Of a DNA stretch of 64,000 bases, positions 8,119-16,295 are shown in pieces. This DNA is from Natribaculum breve (GTDB lineage Archaea; Halobacteriota; Halobacteria; Halobacteriales; Natrialbaceae). Numbering within the stretch: the stretch's first letter is position 1; each line of letters begins with the position of its first letter. Where the stretch lies: positions 2,356,001-2,420,000 of the forward strand of contig NZ_CP095390.1 of NCBI RefSeq assembly GCF_023008585.1, in the 5' to 3' direction. Under the pieces are notes generated by a model that saw only the letters and a list, made by a program, of their open reading frames with translations, made no database searches and had not been told where the DNA came from. The translations under genes and the position numbers were made by a program.

Positions 8119-9218
8119 CCGTCGGTCGTCGGCGACTGCTCGCGACGGCCGGGACCGCGATCGCAGGTGGCTGTCTGACGTCGCCCCGCCGGCGTTCGGC
8201 GCTCGACACTGACCGCTACGACCACGGGGACGGCACGGTCGTCGGCTTCGTCGGCGACGTCATGCTCGGGCGCAACCTCGACGAGCGCTACGGCGACGGC
8301 GGCCGGAATCCGGCATCGGTCTGGAGCGACGTCCGCCCTCGCCTCGAGTCGCTCGACGGCGTCTTCTGCAACCTCGAGTGTACGCTCTCGACGCGCGGCG
8401 AGCGGTTTCCCGACCGCGCTTACTACTTCCGGGCCGATCCCGACTGGGCCGTTCCCGCACTCGACGGCGCGAACGTTCGCTTCGCCGCGCTCGCGAACAA
8501 CCACGTGCTCGACTTCGGTGAACCGGCGCTTCGCGACACGCTCGCGGCGCTCGACGACGGCGGGATCGCACACGCCGGAGCGGGCGAAACCGCGACGGAC
8601 GCCCGCCGGCCCGCGCTCGTCACCGTCGGCGACGTCGACGTCGCGGTCGTTTCCTTCGCAGACCACTACGCCGAGTACGCCGCGACCGCCGACCGGCCGG
8701 GAACCGCCTACCTCGAGTGTGACCCGGAAGACCCCGACACTCGGGCGGCCGTCGACGACGCACTCGAGCGCGCCAGCGAGCGCGATCCGGACCTGCTCGT
8801 CGCGTCGCTACACTGGGGACCGAACTGGGTCGAGTACCCCGACGACCGGTACCGCGAGTTCGGCCGCTGGCTCGTCGACCGGGGCGTCGACCTCGTCCAC
8901 GGCCACAGCGCCCACGTCGTCCAGGGCGTCGAACGGTACGGGGAGGGCGTGATCCTCCACGACGCGGGCGACTTCGTCGACGACTACGTCGTCAAACCGG
9001 AACTACGAAACGACCGCAGTTTCCTCTTCGAGGTTCACCTCGGCGACGCCGGCGACCTCGAGCAACTGCGACTCGTCCCGGTCGTCGTCGACGACTACGC
9101 CGTCCACGCTGCGACCGACGCCGACGCGTCGTGGCTCCACGAGACCATGCGCGAGCGTTCCGCCCCGTTCGACACGAGCTACGAACGTGACGGCGACGAC
9201 CTGCTGCTCTCGCTGTGA
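8115..9218 (+). CDS. CapA-family (poly-gamma-glutamate synthesis-like) Tat lipoprotein
   Basis: A 367-residue protein. Its N-terminus has a twin-arginine motif (GRRRLLATAGTA) and a lipobox ending IAGGC, so it should be exported folded and lipid-anchored outside the membrane. The body is a CapA/PGA_cap metallophosphatase-like domain: VGFVGDVMLGRNL, FCNLECTLS, FAALANNHVLDFGEPAL, VASLHWGPNW and HGHSAHVVQGVE carry the expected Asp/Asn/His metal ligands. In bacteria CapA takes part in polyglutamate export; some Natrialbales make poly-gamma-glutamate, but no capB or capC is nearby, so the role here is open. It ends 66 bases before the DHH nuclease gene. Confidence 0.85.
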   Translation: MTVGRRRLLATAGTAIAGGCLTSPRRRSALDTDRYDHGDGTVVGFVGDVMLGRNLDERYGDGGRNPASVWSDVRPRLESLDGVFCNLECTLSTRGERFPDRAYYFRADPDWAVPALDGANVRFAALANNHVLDFGEPALRDTLAALDDGGIAHAGAGETATDARRPALVTVGDVDVAVVSFADHYAEYAATADRPGTAYLECDPEDPDTRAAVDDALERASERDPDLLVASLHWGPNWVEYPDDRYREFGRWLVDRGVDLVHGHSAHVVQGVERYGEGVILHDAGDFVDDYVVKPELRNDRSFLFEVHLGDAGDLEQLRLVPVVVDDYAVHAATDADASWLHETMRERSAPFDTSYERDGDDLLLSL

Positions 9219-9251
9219 CGCGCTACCTCGTCCCGACTCGAGAGTCCACGG

Positions 9252-9258
9252 GTTTATG
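9252..9258 (+). promoter_or_regulatory. TATA-like box of the RecJ-like gene
   Basis: GTTTATG is centred about 29 bases before the ATG at 9285, consistent with a leaderless transcript. Confidence 0.45.
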
Positions 9259-9284
9259 ACCAAAGCCGTCCCAATGATCCGTCG

Positions 9285-10694
9285 ATGGCTGGACCGGTCC
9301 CCGAACTCGACGATCGCGCGGCCGCGTGTGCACGACGACTCCGCGAGGCCGACCGCGTCCTGCTCGCCTCCCACATCGACGCCGACGGGCTCACCAGCGC
9401 CGCCGTCGCCGCGAGCGCACTCGAGCGCGCCGAGATCCCGTTCGAGACGGTCTTCGAGAAGCAACTCGACGCCGAGGCGATTGCACAGATTGCGGCCACC
9501 GAGTACGACACCGTCCTCTTTACCGACTTCGGGAGCGGTCAGCTCGACGTCATCACGGATCACGAACGCGCGGGCGACTTTACGCCCGTCGTCGCGGACC
9601 ACCACCAGCCAGCCGACGCCGAGACCGAGTACCACCTCAACCCCCTGCTGTTCGGCATCGACGGTGCCTCGGAACTCTCCGGCGCGGGTGCGAGCTACGT
9701 CCTCGCACGCGCGTTAGAAACCGAATCGAGCAACCGGGACCTCGCCGCACTCGCCGTCGTCGGTGCCGTCGGCGACATGCAGGCCTCCGGCGGCGAACTC
9801 CACGGGGCGAACGAACGGATCGTCCAGGAGGGCATCGAGGCCGGCGTCCTCGAGACCGCGACGGACCTCACGCTGTATGGCAAACAGACGCGTCCGCTGC
9901 CGAAACTCCTCGAGTACGCGACCGACGTCCACATCCCCGGCATCTCCAGCGACGCGGGCGGTGCGTTGCGCTTTCTCGACGGCCTCGACCTCGAGTTGAA
10001 ACGCGACGGCGAGTGGCGGCGCTGGGCCGACCTCACCCGGGAGGAGAAGCAGGTCGTCGCGAGCGCGCTGGTACAGCGGGCCGTCTCGAAGGGCGTTCCG
10101 GCCTCGAAGATCGACGACCTCGTCGGGACGGCCTACGTCCTGAGCGACGAGCCGATCGGCACCGAACTCCGCGACGCCAGCGAGTTCTCGACGCTTTTGA
10201 ACGCGACCGCACGCTACGAGCGCGCGGACGTCGGCCTCGGCGTCTGTCTCGGCAACCGCGAGGGCGCACTCGAGCGCGCCCGCAAACTCCTCCGGGACCA
10301 CCGGCGAAACCTCTCGGAGGGGATCGACCTCGTCACCGAGGAAGGCGTCACGCGCGAGGAACACCTCCAGTGGTTCCACGCGGGCGATCGCATCCGCGAG
10401 ACGATCGTCGGAATCGTCGCGGGGATGGCCGTCGGCAACGACGGCGTCGACAGGACCAGGCCGATCGTCGCCTTCGCGAACAAAAACGACGAGGAGGTGA
10501 AAGTCTCCGCCCGCGGGACCTACAGTCTCGTCGAGAACGGACTCGACCTCTCGGTCGTGATGGGCGAGGCCTCCCGGTCCGTCGGCGGCGACGGTGGCGG
10601 TCACGACGTCGCCGCCGGGGCGACGGTGCCGAAAGGGAAAGAAGAGGCGTTCGTCGAACGCGCCGACGCGATCGTCGGCGACCAGCTCTCCTAG
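9285..10694 (+). CDS. DHH-family single-strand exonuclease / RecJ-like (GAN) protein
   Basis: A 469-residue DHH-DHHA1 phosphoesterase. Motifs run in order: LLASHIDADGLTSAAV (motif I), LFTDFGSGQ (motif II), VVADHHQPADAE near residue 105 (the DHH motif), and ALAVVGAVGDMQA (motif IV). The C-terminal nucleic-acid-binding part ends with the glycine-rich DHHA1 signature (SVGGDGGGHDVAAGATVP). Archaeal members act as 5'-3' or 3'-5' single-strand exonucleases in replication and repair, often with the CMG helicase. The stop codon touches the stop of the convergent PHP gene, with no spacer for a terminator. Confidence 0.9.
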   Translation: MAGPVPELDDRAAACARRLREADRVLLASHIDADGLTSAAVAASALERAEIPFETVFEKQLDAEAIAQIAATEYDTVLFTDFGSGQLDVITDHERAGDFTPVVADHHQPADAETEYHLNPLLFGIDGASELSGAGASYVLARALETESSNRDLAALAVVGAVGDMQASGGELHGANERIVQEGIEAGVLETATDLTLYGKQTRPLPKLLEYATDVHIPGISSDAGGALRFLDGLDLELKRDGEWRRWADLTREEKQVVASALVQRAVSKGVPASKIDDLVGTAYVLSDEPIGTELRDASEFSTLLNATARYERADVGLGVCLGNREGALERARKLLRDHRRNLSEGIDLVTEEGVTREEHLQWFHAGDRIRETIVGIVAGMAVGNDGVDRTRPIVAFANKNDEEVKVSARGTYSLVENGLDLSVVMGEASRSVGGDGGGHDVAAGATVPKGKEEAFVERADAIVGDQLS

Positions 10695-11447
10695 CTACGA
10701 CCGGTCCATCGACGCGGGGATCGTCGGCACGAGCGGCGTCCGCGACGTGACCAGGTACGTCGACTTTCGAACGGCCCCTTTCGCGTACTGGATCGTGCTC
10801 TTGTGGACGGGCGTTCGCTTGCCGCGAATCTGGGTTCGCCCCTCGAGGATCGCGTCGACGAGGTCGTCGCCGTCGACGTCGGCTCTGGTCACGCCGGCGT
10901 CGTCGGGTTCGACCAGGATCTCGGTGTACGCCCGTCCGACGTTGGGCAGGTAGTGGGCGTCGCTCGCGCCGATCTGGGGGTAGTCGCGACGCCGGGCGAA
11001 CGTTCGCGCCCGGCGGTTCCGGTAGCCCGTAAAGAGCATCGAGTTGTACACCTCGATGGCGTCGGCGTCCTCGATGTGTCGCTTGCGGACGCCGTGGCGA
11101 CTGCGCTGGAACGGGTGGGGGACGATGGCGGCCCCGCCGAGGTCGCGGACTGCCTCGACGGTTTCCACGAACGGTCGTCCGGGATCGGGCCGTTTCTCGA
11201 CGCCGATCGCGAGCAGGTGGCCGTGTCGCGTCGACACCTCGACGCCCGGAATCCCGATCAGCCCGTACTCGGGGGCCAGTTCCGCCGCGCGCAGCGATTC
11301 GCCGATCTCGTCGTGGTCGGTGACGACGACGCCATCGAGTTCGATGTCGGCCGCGTGCTCGAGGATGAGCTCGATCGGTTCGCGGCCGTCGTACGAATCG
11401 TTGGAGTGGACGTGAAAGTCGATGGCAAATGGGATCGGCGATGTCAT
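10695..11447 (-). CDS. PHP-domain metallo-phosphoesterase
   Basis: A 250-residue PHP-domain protein with metal-binding signatures DFHVHSNDSYDG at the N-terminus, VVTDHDEIG, GIPGVEVSTRHGHLL, VPHPFQRSRHG and ASDAHYLPNVG. Stand-alone PHP proteins of this size hydrolyse small phosphoesters such as nucleoside 3',5'-bisphosphates or pAp, and histidinol-phosphatases share the fold; the substrate cannot be chosen from sequence. It is convergent with the RecJ-like gene without a gap. The upstream flank is cut 86 bases away by the left end of the first insertion sequence, so its promoter region may have been shortened. Confidence 0.85.
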   Translation of the reverse strand: MTSPIPFAIDFHVHSNDSYDGREPIELILEHAADIELDGVVVTDHDEIGESLRAAELAPEYGLIGIPGVEVSTRHGHLLAIGVEKRPDPGRPFVETVEAVRDLGGAAIVPHPFQRSRHGVRKRHIEDADAIEVYNSMLFTGYRNRRARTFARRRDYPQIGASDAHYLPNVGRAYTEILVEPDDAGVTRADVDGDDLVDAILEGRTQIRGKRTPVHKSTIQYAKGAVRKSTYLVTSRTPLVPTIPASMDRS

Positions 11448-11533
11448 TGGGCTTCCAGGAGCGCTCGTCTGTCAATACCTCGTTGACGTGCATAAGCACT
11501 GCGCCGCCGACCAGTTCGCTGACGCTGATGTGC

Positions 11534-13554
11534 GTAGCGTTGCGAACGACAGAATCTGTGCACGGGATACATCGATACACTGACCGATGGGGGACGAACA
11601 GTCCCCCGAGTGATCACAAATCGGTCAGATCGGGTCGCGGCTGCTGAAGACAGCCGCGACCCACGATCCGTTGATGAGCGCCTCCAAAATAACGATTCCC
11701 TCTCAGGCGGTTGGCATCCGTTGACCAAGCAAGCCGCAGAGGTCGTCGACGAGACGGCCTCTGCGGTCGATCTCGTCTCTCACCTCGATGTCAGTTCCTA
11801 CACACGAGACGACGCATACCCAGCGTGGCACGACTCCAAGCCGTTCGAACCAATGCTTCGGACGGTTCTCCTCCGTGAACTCGAGGACGCGTCCGATGCT
11901 GCCGTGCATCGGACGCTTACTACCGATTCGTCGGTCGCTACTGCACTTGGATTCGATCCGACTGAGGTCCCTGATCGAAGCACGATCACGCGTGCGCGAC
12001 AAAGCCGTTTCCAAGGGTTACAGAACGATCGAGGTATGCGTGCGCCAGATTCGGACACTTGCCGCTAGGCGAGGCAGTCCGATCGGCGCGCCATACACAG
12101 AGGGCGCTTCCGAGGAGCCTGCGGGCTCCTCGAAGCGTACGGTCAACCGACTCATTCGAGGAAAAACTCGTGAAGTCCTCGAGGAACTTACAACCGTCGT
12201 GTTCCCAGCATTCGACTTCGACCGTCCAAGCGGATCTATCTACGACGACGAAGAATTGCTGCGGTTAGAGACGTTACTCGGGGTCACAGGCACCGCCGCC
12301 AACGGCGGTGCCGAGACCTACGGCGATCATGTCAATCCTGACCCTGACCTCGGCGATCCGTTCTTCAAGGATGGACCGACCGGAGAAACCCTGTTAACGG
12401 CGATTAAATGCCTCGAGCCGTCGGAGATTGCGGAGATGGTCAATCGCGGCTTGACCCGCGTCTTGACGCGGGCCAAGCCATCTGTTGAGTTCGAGCGTCC
12501 GATCATGCTCGCGATCGATATGACCTACGTCGCCTACTCGGGTGAGCGCGAGGAACTGGTCCGGGTGCAAGGTGCACCTGAAGACAAAGAGTACGACTGG
12601 TGTCACAAGTTTGCGACCGCGAACGTTGTCGGGGACAACGTTCAGTTCGCGGTCGCGATGGTCCCAGTCGGCAACGCCGATAATCACGATCCTGAAGCGT
12701 ATCCTGGCGAAGACAAGTCTCACCGAGCCGGCGGGATCGTCCGCCGGCTCGTGGACATCGTCGAAAACCGAGCCCGTCTCAGCGTACGGCGAGTCTATGC
12801 AGACAGGTGGTTCCACGCGACAGACGTTGTAGCAGCGCTTGAGGAGCGGAATCTCTTCTACGTAATTCCAGCCAAGCGCGATGACCGCGTCAAGCGGTTC
12901 ATCGCGCAGATGGACGACGACGTCGCAGTAAAAGACGAGCACGCGATGTACGGTCCGGTAAAAAATGGAGTAACCAATAGCAGGGCAGAGACGACGCTGG
13001 TCGGACTTCCGCCGGATGAGGATTATGATGGACGCCAGGTGTTTCTGACCAATCTCGCCGTGAACGACGAGATTGGTCTCGATCGACGCCAGACTCGCAA
13101 GAAGATCAAACGGTATACCCGGCGGGGCGGAATCGAAAATGCCTACAGCAGCATCAAAAAGTTCGCACCCTGGACGACGTCAAGGAACTTCTCGGTGCGG
13201 TTGTTCCACTTCGGGTTCGCCGTCCTCTTGTACGATATGTGGCTGCTGGTTGATTTTCTTGTCCAGACATTACTCGATATCGTTGAGTTCCGCACGAAAC
13301 CGCGGGTCACAGCCCCGCGGTTTCGTGGCTTTCTCACCCGGAGGTTGATCGAATTGCTGTGAAATCCACTCCGTGTCTGCCCCCTGTGAGAGGCATTGCT
13401 GTCCAAACGACCTACTTTCCTCAGAATCCCGCACACAACTGCCACTCATTTGTCGAGTGGCAGTTGTGAGTGTCCAATTTGTGTTCGAAATCGAGATGTA
13501 GACCCAGATTAGCAGAGATCTCGTGCACAGATATGGGAGCATTCGCAACGCTAC
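11534..13554 (+). mobile_element. Insertion sequence copy 1 (diverged, frameshifted)
   Basis: A 2021-bp element bounded by a perfect 13-bp inverted repeat: GTAGCGTTGCGAA at the left and its complement TTCGCAACGCTAC at the right. Inside each end lies a second conserved block around CTGTGCACG / CGTGCACAG. It encodes a relative of the transposase of the two downstream copies, interrupted by one frameshift. It has the same 5' hairpin over the start and 3' hairpin after the stop as copies 2 and 3, but with different bases in the arms. Seven bases separate it from copy 2. The left flank ends ATGTGC and no matching duplication sits directly at its right end. Confidence 0.85.
11610..13362 (+). pseudogene. 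Frameshifted DDE transposase of IS copy 1
   Basis: The first frame (GTG start, about 138 residues) aligns with the N-terminus of the intact transposase downstream (DRSTITRARQSRFQGLQ versus SRSTISRAQTNRFADLQ). The second frame continues from TIEVCVRQIRTLAARRGSP to the C-terminus. The shift falls near 12024, as if one base were gained or two lost. The catalytic set is otherwise kept: Asp in AIDMTYVAY, Asp in VYADRWFHATD, and YTRRGGIENAYSSIK, which fits the IS4-group Y-(2)-R-(3)-E-(6)-K signature. A programmed frameshift is conceivable, but the intact paralogue reads straight through this point, so decay is the simpler reading. Confidence 0.8.
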
Positions 13555-13618
13555 CCCGACGCTGTAGCTACGAATGACAGAATCCGTGCACGGAATCTCA
13601 ACATCGATTAACTGACCG

Positions 13619-13641
13619 GTGGGGGACGATTCGTCCCCCAC
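13619..13641 (+). promoter_or_regulatory. Hairpin covering the transposase start
   Basis: GTGGGGGACGA-T-TCGTCCCCCAC is an almost perfect palindrome sitting on one candidate GTG start and two bases before the next. Copy 1 has the same structure at the same place with another loop (GGGGGAC-gaaca-GTCCCCC at 11589-11607). It could hide the translation start in read-through transcripts, as known for IS10/IS50-type elements; that function is inference. Confidence 0.6.
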
Positions 13642-15415
13642 TGTGACAAACAACTGGTCAGATCGTGTTGCGGCTGCTGATGACAGCCGCACTCAACGAT
13701 CAGTTGACGAGCGCCTACAAGATATCGGTCCACTCTCAGGCGGGTGGCTGCCCCTAACCAAGCAAGCCGCCGAGGTCGTCGACAAGACGACCTCTGCGGC
13801 CGAGTTGGTCACTCACCTCGACGTCAGCCAATACTGCCATGCTGATCCCATTCCCCATTGGCACGACTCTAAACCGTTCGAACCGATGCTCCGGGCGATT
13901 CTCCTGAAGGAACTCGAAGACGCGTCCGATGGCTGGCTCCATCGGACGCTCGACAGTGACCCTCAACTTGCGGATGCTCTTGGCTTTAATCCCGACGACA
14001 CACCTTCACGAAGCACGATCTCCCGGGCACAGACTAATCGGTTTGCGGACCTCCAACCCACGATCGAGACCGCTACTCGTCAGATCCAAGCGTTGGCCGC
14101 CGAACGCGGTAGTCCGATCGGGACACCGTACGAAGACAGCGCTTCGGAGGAGCCAACAGGCTCCTCGAAGCGCACAGTCAACCGTCTCATTCGGAGGAAA
14201 ACACGTGATCTCCTCGACGAACTCCAAACTGTCGTGTTGCCTGCCTTTGAGTTTGACCGACCTGATGACCCGGTTTACGACGACGAGGAACTCCTGATGC
14301 TGGAGGCCTGTCTCGGGCTGACAGGCACCGCCGCTAACGGCGGTGCCGAAACCTACGGCGATTTCGTCAATCCTGACCCAGATCTCGACGATCCCTTCTA
14401 CGAGGACGGACCGAGTGGAGAGACGCTTCTGGAGGCGATCAAGGACCTTTCACCGACACAAATCGCGGAGATGGTCAACCAAAGCGCGGCCCGCGTCTTG
14501 ACGCGGGCCAAGCCTCGCTTGGAGTTCGAGACACCAGTCATGCTGTCGATCGACATGACCTACGTCGCTTTCTACGGGGAGCGTGAGGAACTCGTACGTG
14601 TCCAGGGTGCGCCAAAGGACAAGTCCTACAACTGGTGCTACAAGTTTGCAACCGCGAACGTTGTTGGAGACAACGTTCACTTCGCAGCTGCGATGCTTCC
14701 AGTCGGGCACGCTGATTACCACGACCCAGAGAGCTATCCTGGCAAAAACAGGAGTTACCGAGTCGGCGATATCGTTCGCCGACTCGTCGACCACGTCAAC
14801 GACGTCTGTCGCGTTCATACGCGGCGACTCTACGCTGATCGGGAGTTCTACGCCACGGACGTATTTTCGGTACTCGAACAGCGAGACCTTTTCTACGTGA
14901 TTCCGGCACCGCGCGATGACCGCGTCAAGCGGTTCATCGCGCGCATGGACACGGATGTAGAGGGACAAAAGCAAGTGACAGTCAAATCCGAGCACGCGGT
15001 GTACGGGCCGGTAAAACATGGTGTCTCCAACACCAGAGCTGAGACGACGCTGGTTGGACTCCCGCCAGACGAGGACTGCGACGAGATGCAGGTATTTGCG
15101 ACCAATCTCGACGTAAACGACGAGATTGGTCTTGACCGTCGCTTGACGAAAAAGCAAATCACTCGCTACAGACGCCGAGGCGGGATCGAAACGGCCTATA
15201 GTAAGATCAAGGAGTTCGCACCGTGGACGACGTCGACAAACTTCTCTATCCGGTTATTCCACTTCGGCTTCGCAGTTCTACTGTACGATCTATGGTTGCT
15301 TGTGGACTTTCTCGTCCAGACGTTGATCGACATCATCGAGTTTCGCACGAAACCGCGGGTGACTGCCCCGCGGTTTCGTGCGTTCCTCCGGAGGGAGGTG
15401 AGCGCATTGCTGTAG
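13619..15415 (+). CDS. DDE transposase (IS4-group YREK type), copy 2
   Basis: A 598-residue transposase. Catalytic residues are in SIDMTYVAFYG (first Asp), RLYADREFYATD (second Asp) and YRRRGGIETAYSKIK, an exact Y-(2)-R-(3)-E-(6)-K IS4-group signature carrying the Glu. The N-terminal 200 residues are probably the end-binding part. It is longer than the 400-odd residues common in haloarchaeal ISH3/ISH8 transposases, so I give no family name. The start is uncertain: GTG at 13619 lies inside a perfect hairpin, while a second in-frame GTG at 13643 just after it matches the only usable start in copy 1. Codon use is visibly less GC-biased than in host genes. Confidence 0.88.
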   Translation: MGDDSSPTVTNNWSDRVAAADDSRTQRSVDERLQDIGPLSGGWLPLTKQAAEVVDKTTSAAELVTHLDVSQYCHADPIPHWHDSKPFEPMLRAILLKELEDASDGWLHRTLDSDPQLADALGFNPDDTPSRSTISRAQTNRFADLQPTIETATRQIQALAAERGSPIGTPYEDSASEEPTGSSKRTVNRLIRRKTRDLLDELQTVVLPAFEFDRPDDPVYDDEELLMLEACLGLTGTAANGGAETYGDFVNPDPDLDDPFYEDGPSGETLLEAIKDLSPTQIAEMVNQSAARVLTRAKPRLEFETPVMLSIDMTYVAFYGEREELVRVQGAPKDKSYNWCYKFATANVVGDNVHFAAAMLPVGHADYHDPESYPGKNRSYRVGDIVRRLVDHVNDVCRVHTRRLYADREFYATDVFSVLEQRDLFYVIPAPRDDRVKRFIARMDTDVEGQKQVTVKSEHAVYGPVKHGVSNTRAETTLVGLPPDEDCDEMQVFATNLDVNDEIGLDRRLTKKQITRYRRRGGIETAYSKIKEFAPWTTSTNFSIRLFHFGFAVLLYDLWLLVDFLVQTLIDIIEFRTKPRVTAPRFRAFLRREVSALL

Positions 15416-15488
15416 ATCCCGCCCCGTGCTTGCCCTTTCTGAGAGGTATCACTGTCTAAATCGACTGATTATACCGTTTTCGCCCACC

Positions 15489-15521
15489 CGACCGCCACTC
15501 ACGGGTGGTGAGTGGCGGTCG
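15489..15521 (+). terminator. Perfect hairpin downstream of the transposase
   Basis: CGACCGCCACTCA-cgggtgg-TGAGTGGCGGTCG is a 13-bp perfect stem with a 7-base loop, 74 bases after the stop. Copy 1 has a 14-bp stem at the equivalent place (CACAACTGCCACTC-atttgtc-GAGTGGCAGTTGTG, 13434-13468) whose arms differ by paired changes. A terminator or mRNA-end structure is likely. Confidence 0.55.
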
Positions 15522-15610
15522 TGATTCCTTGATCGGCCCTGTATTCGGGATCGATTCCTACCGACAGACGCGAATCTCGTGCACGGATTTTGGGGTATTC
15601 GCAGCACCAC

Positions 15611-16295
15611 TGTGCCGATTCCATATATCGTGATGTAGTTTAAGACCAGCCACCGATGGCCAGTGCACGTATCCGAGACGACGCTAGAACGTTCCGTTGG
15701 TACTGTAGGCCGGACTCCCTCCGGAGTTGCCACGAAATATCGCAGCGCCATCGACGACGGCCGCGAAACGGCGGCACTCGAATCGCGAACGGCTCTGCGC
15801 GCAGTCGGAGCGACCACCCGCTGCTGGAGAGTACGTGAAACCGGAGACGGTCACAGGGAGTGAGTCGGCCGACGGACCGCTCACCAGTCTGCGTCGCCGG
15901 CGCTGAACGTGCTCGGTCAGTAGCCGGTATCGGTCGGATCGCCCTGGAGTGTCAGTCCCGACGATCGCACGAACCCCTCGTCGACCACGATGGACTGGGG
16001 GGAGACCCGTCGAAGACCGAGTGGTTATCGAGACGGTGGCGAAGGCGTCTCCGGCCGAGACAGGCGCTCGAGTACGGCGGCAGTCGGTGGGCCCACCGTG
16101 GCGAAACGGATCACACCCCCGGCCGCCTGACTCGAGCGTCGAGTCGTGACCCGACGTGTTCTGGCCGCCGTCTCGGGAGGAACGACGTCGGCGGTTTCGC
16201 ATCGGAGCGAACCGTTGGCCGTCAGCGTTCATCTCCACGAACGACGGTCCCAGCGCACGCGATAAACCATATATTACGATACTAAATTGCACATG
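15611..16295. other. 685-bp spacer between inverted IS copies
   Basis: No convincing gene is seen on either strand: the longest open frames are basic, rich in Arg/Ser and lack the G/C third-position bias of host genes. AT-rich promoter-like stretches lie near both ends (CCATATATCG at 15622 and AACCATATATTACG at 16266). The flanking six-base repeats indicate that the segment now lies inverted relative to the surrounding chromosome. Confidence 0.6.

Larger units (their letters stand above)
13562..15610 (+). mobile_element. Insertion sequence copy 2 (intact), left arm of an inverted pair
   Basis: The boundaries come from comparison with copy 3: sequence shared by the two stops exactly at CTGTAGCTACGAAT on the left and CGCAGCACCAC on the right, giving 2049 bp in both. 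The ends are imperfect inverted repeats (CTGTAGCTACGAAT versus GTGGTGCTGCGAAT), and 5-7 bases further in both carry AATCCGTGCACG. One gene fills it, with hairpins overlapping its start and following its stop. The right flank begins TGTGCC, and the same six bases in inverse form (GGCACA) flank copy 3 on its outer side. Confidence 0.92.

Noticed and set aside
11610..12068. First frame of IS copy 1 as an independent regulatory protein
   Set aside because: It aligns along its length with the N-terminus of the intact transposase and is closed only by the frameshift.
15663..15863. 66-codon plus-strand GTG frame in the IS spacer
   Set aside because: Third positions are close to unbiased and no relative is recognised; a promoter-like GTTTAAG is near but not enough.
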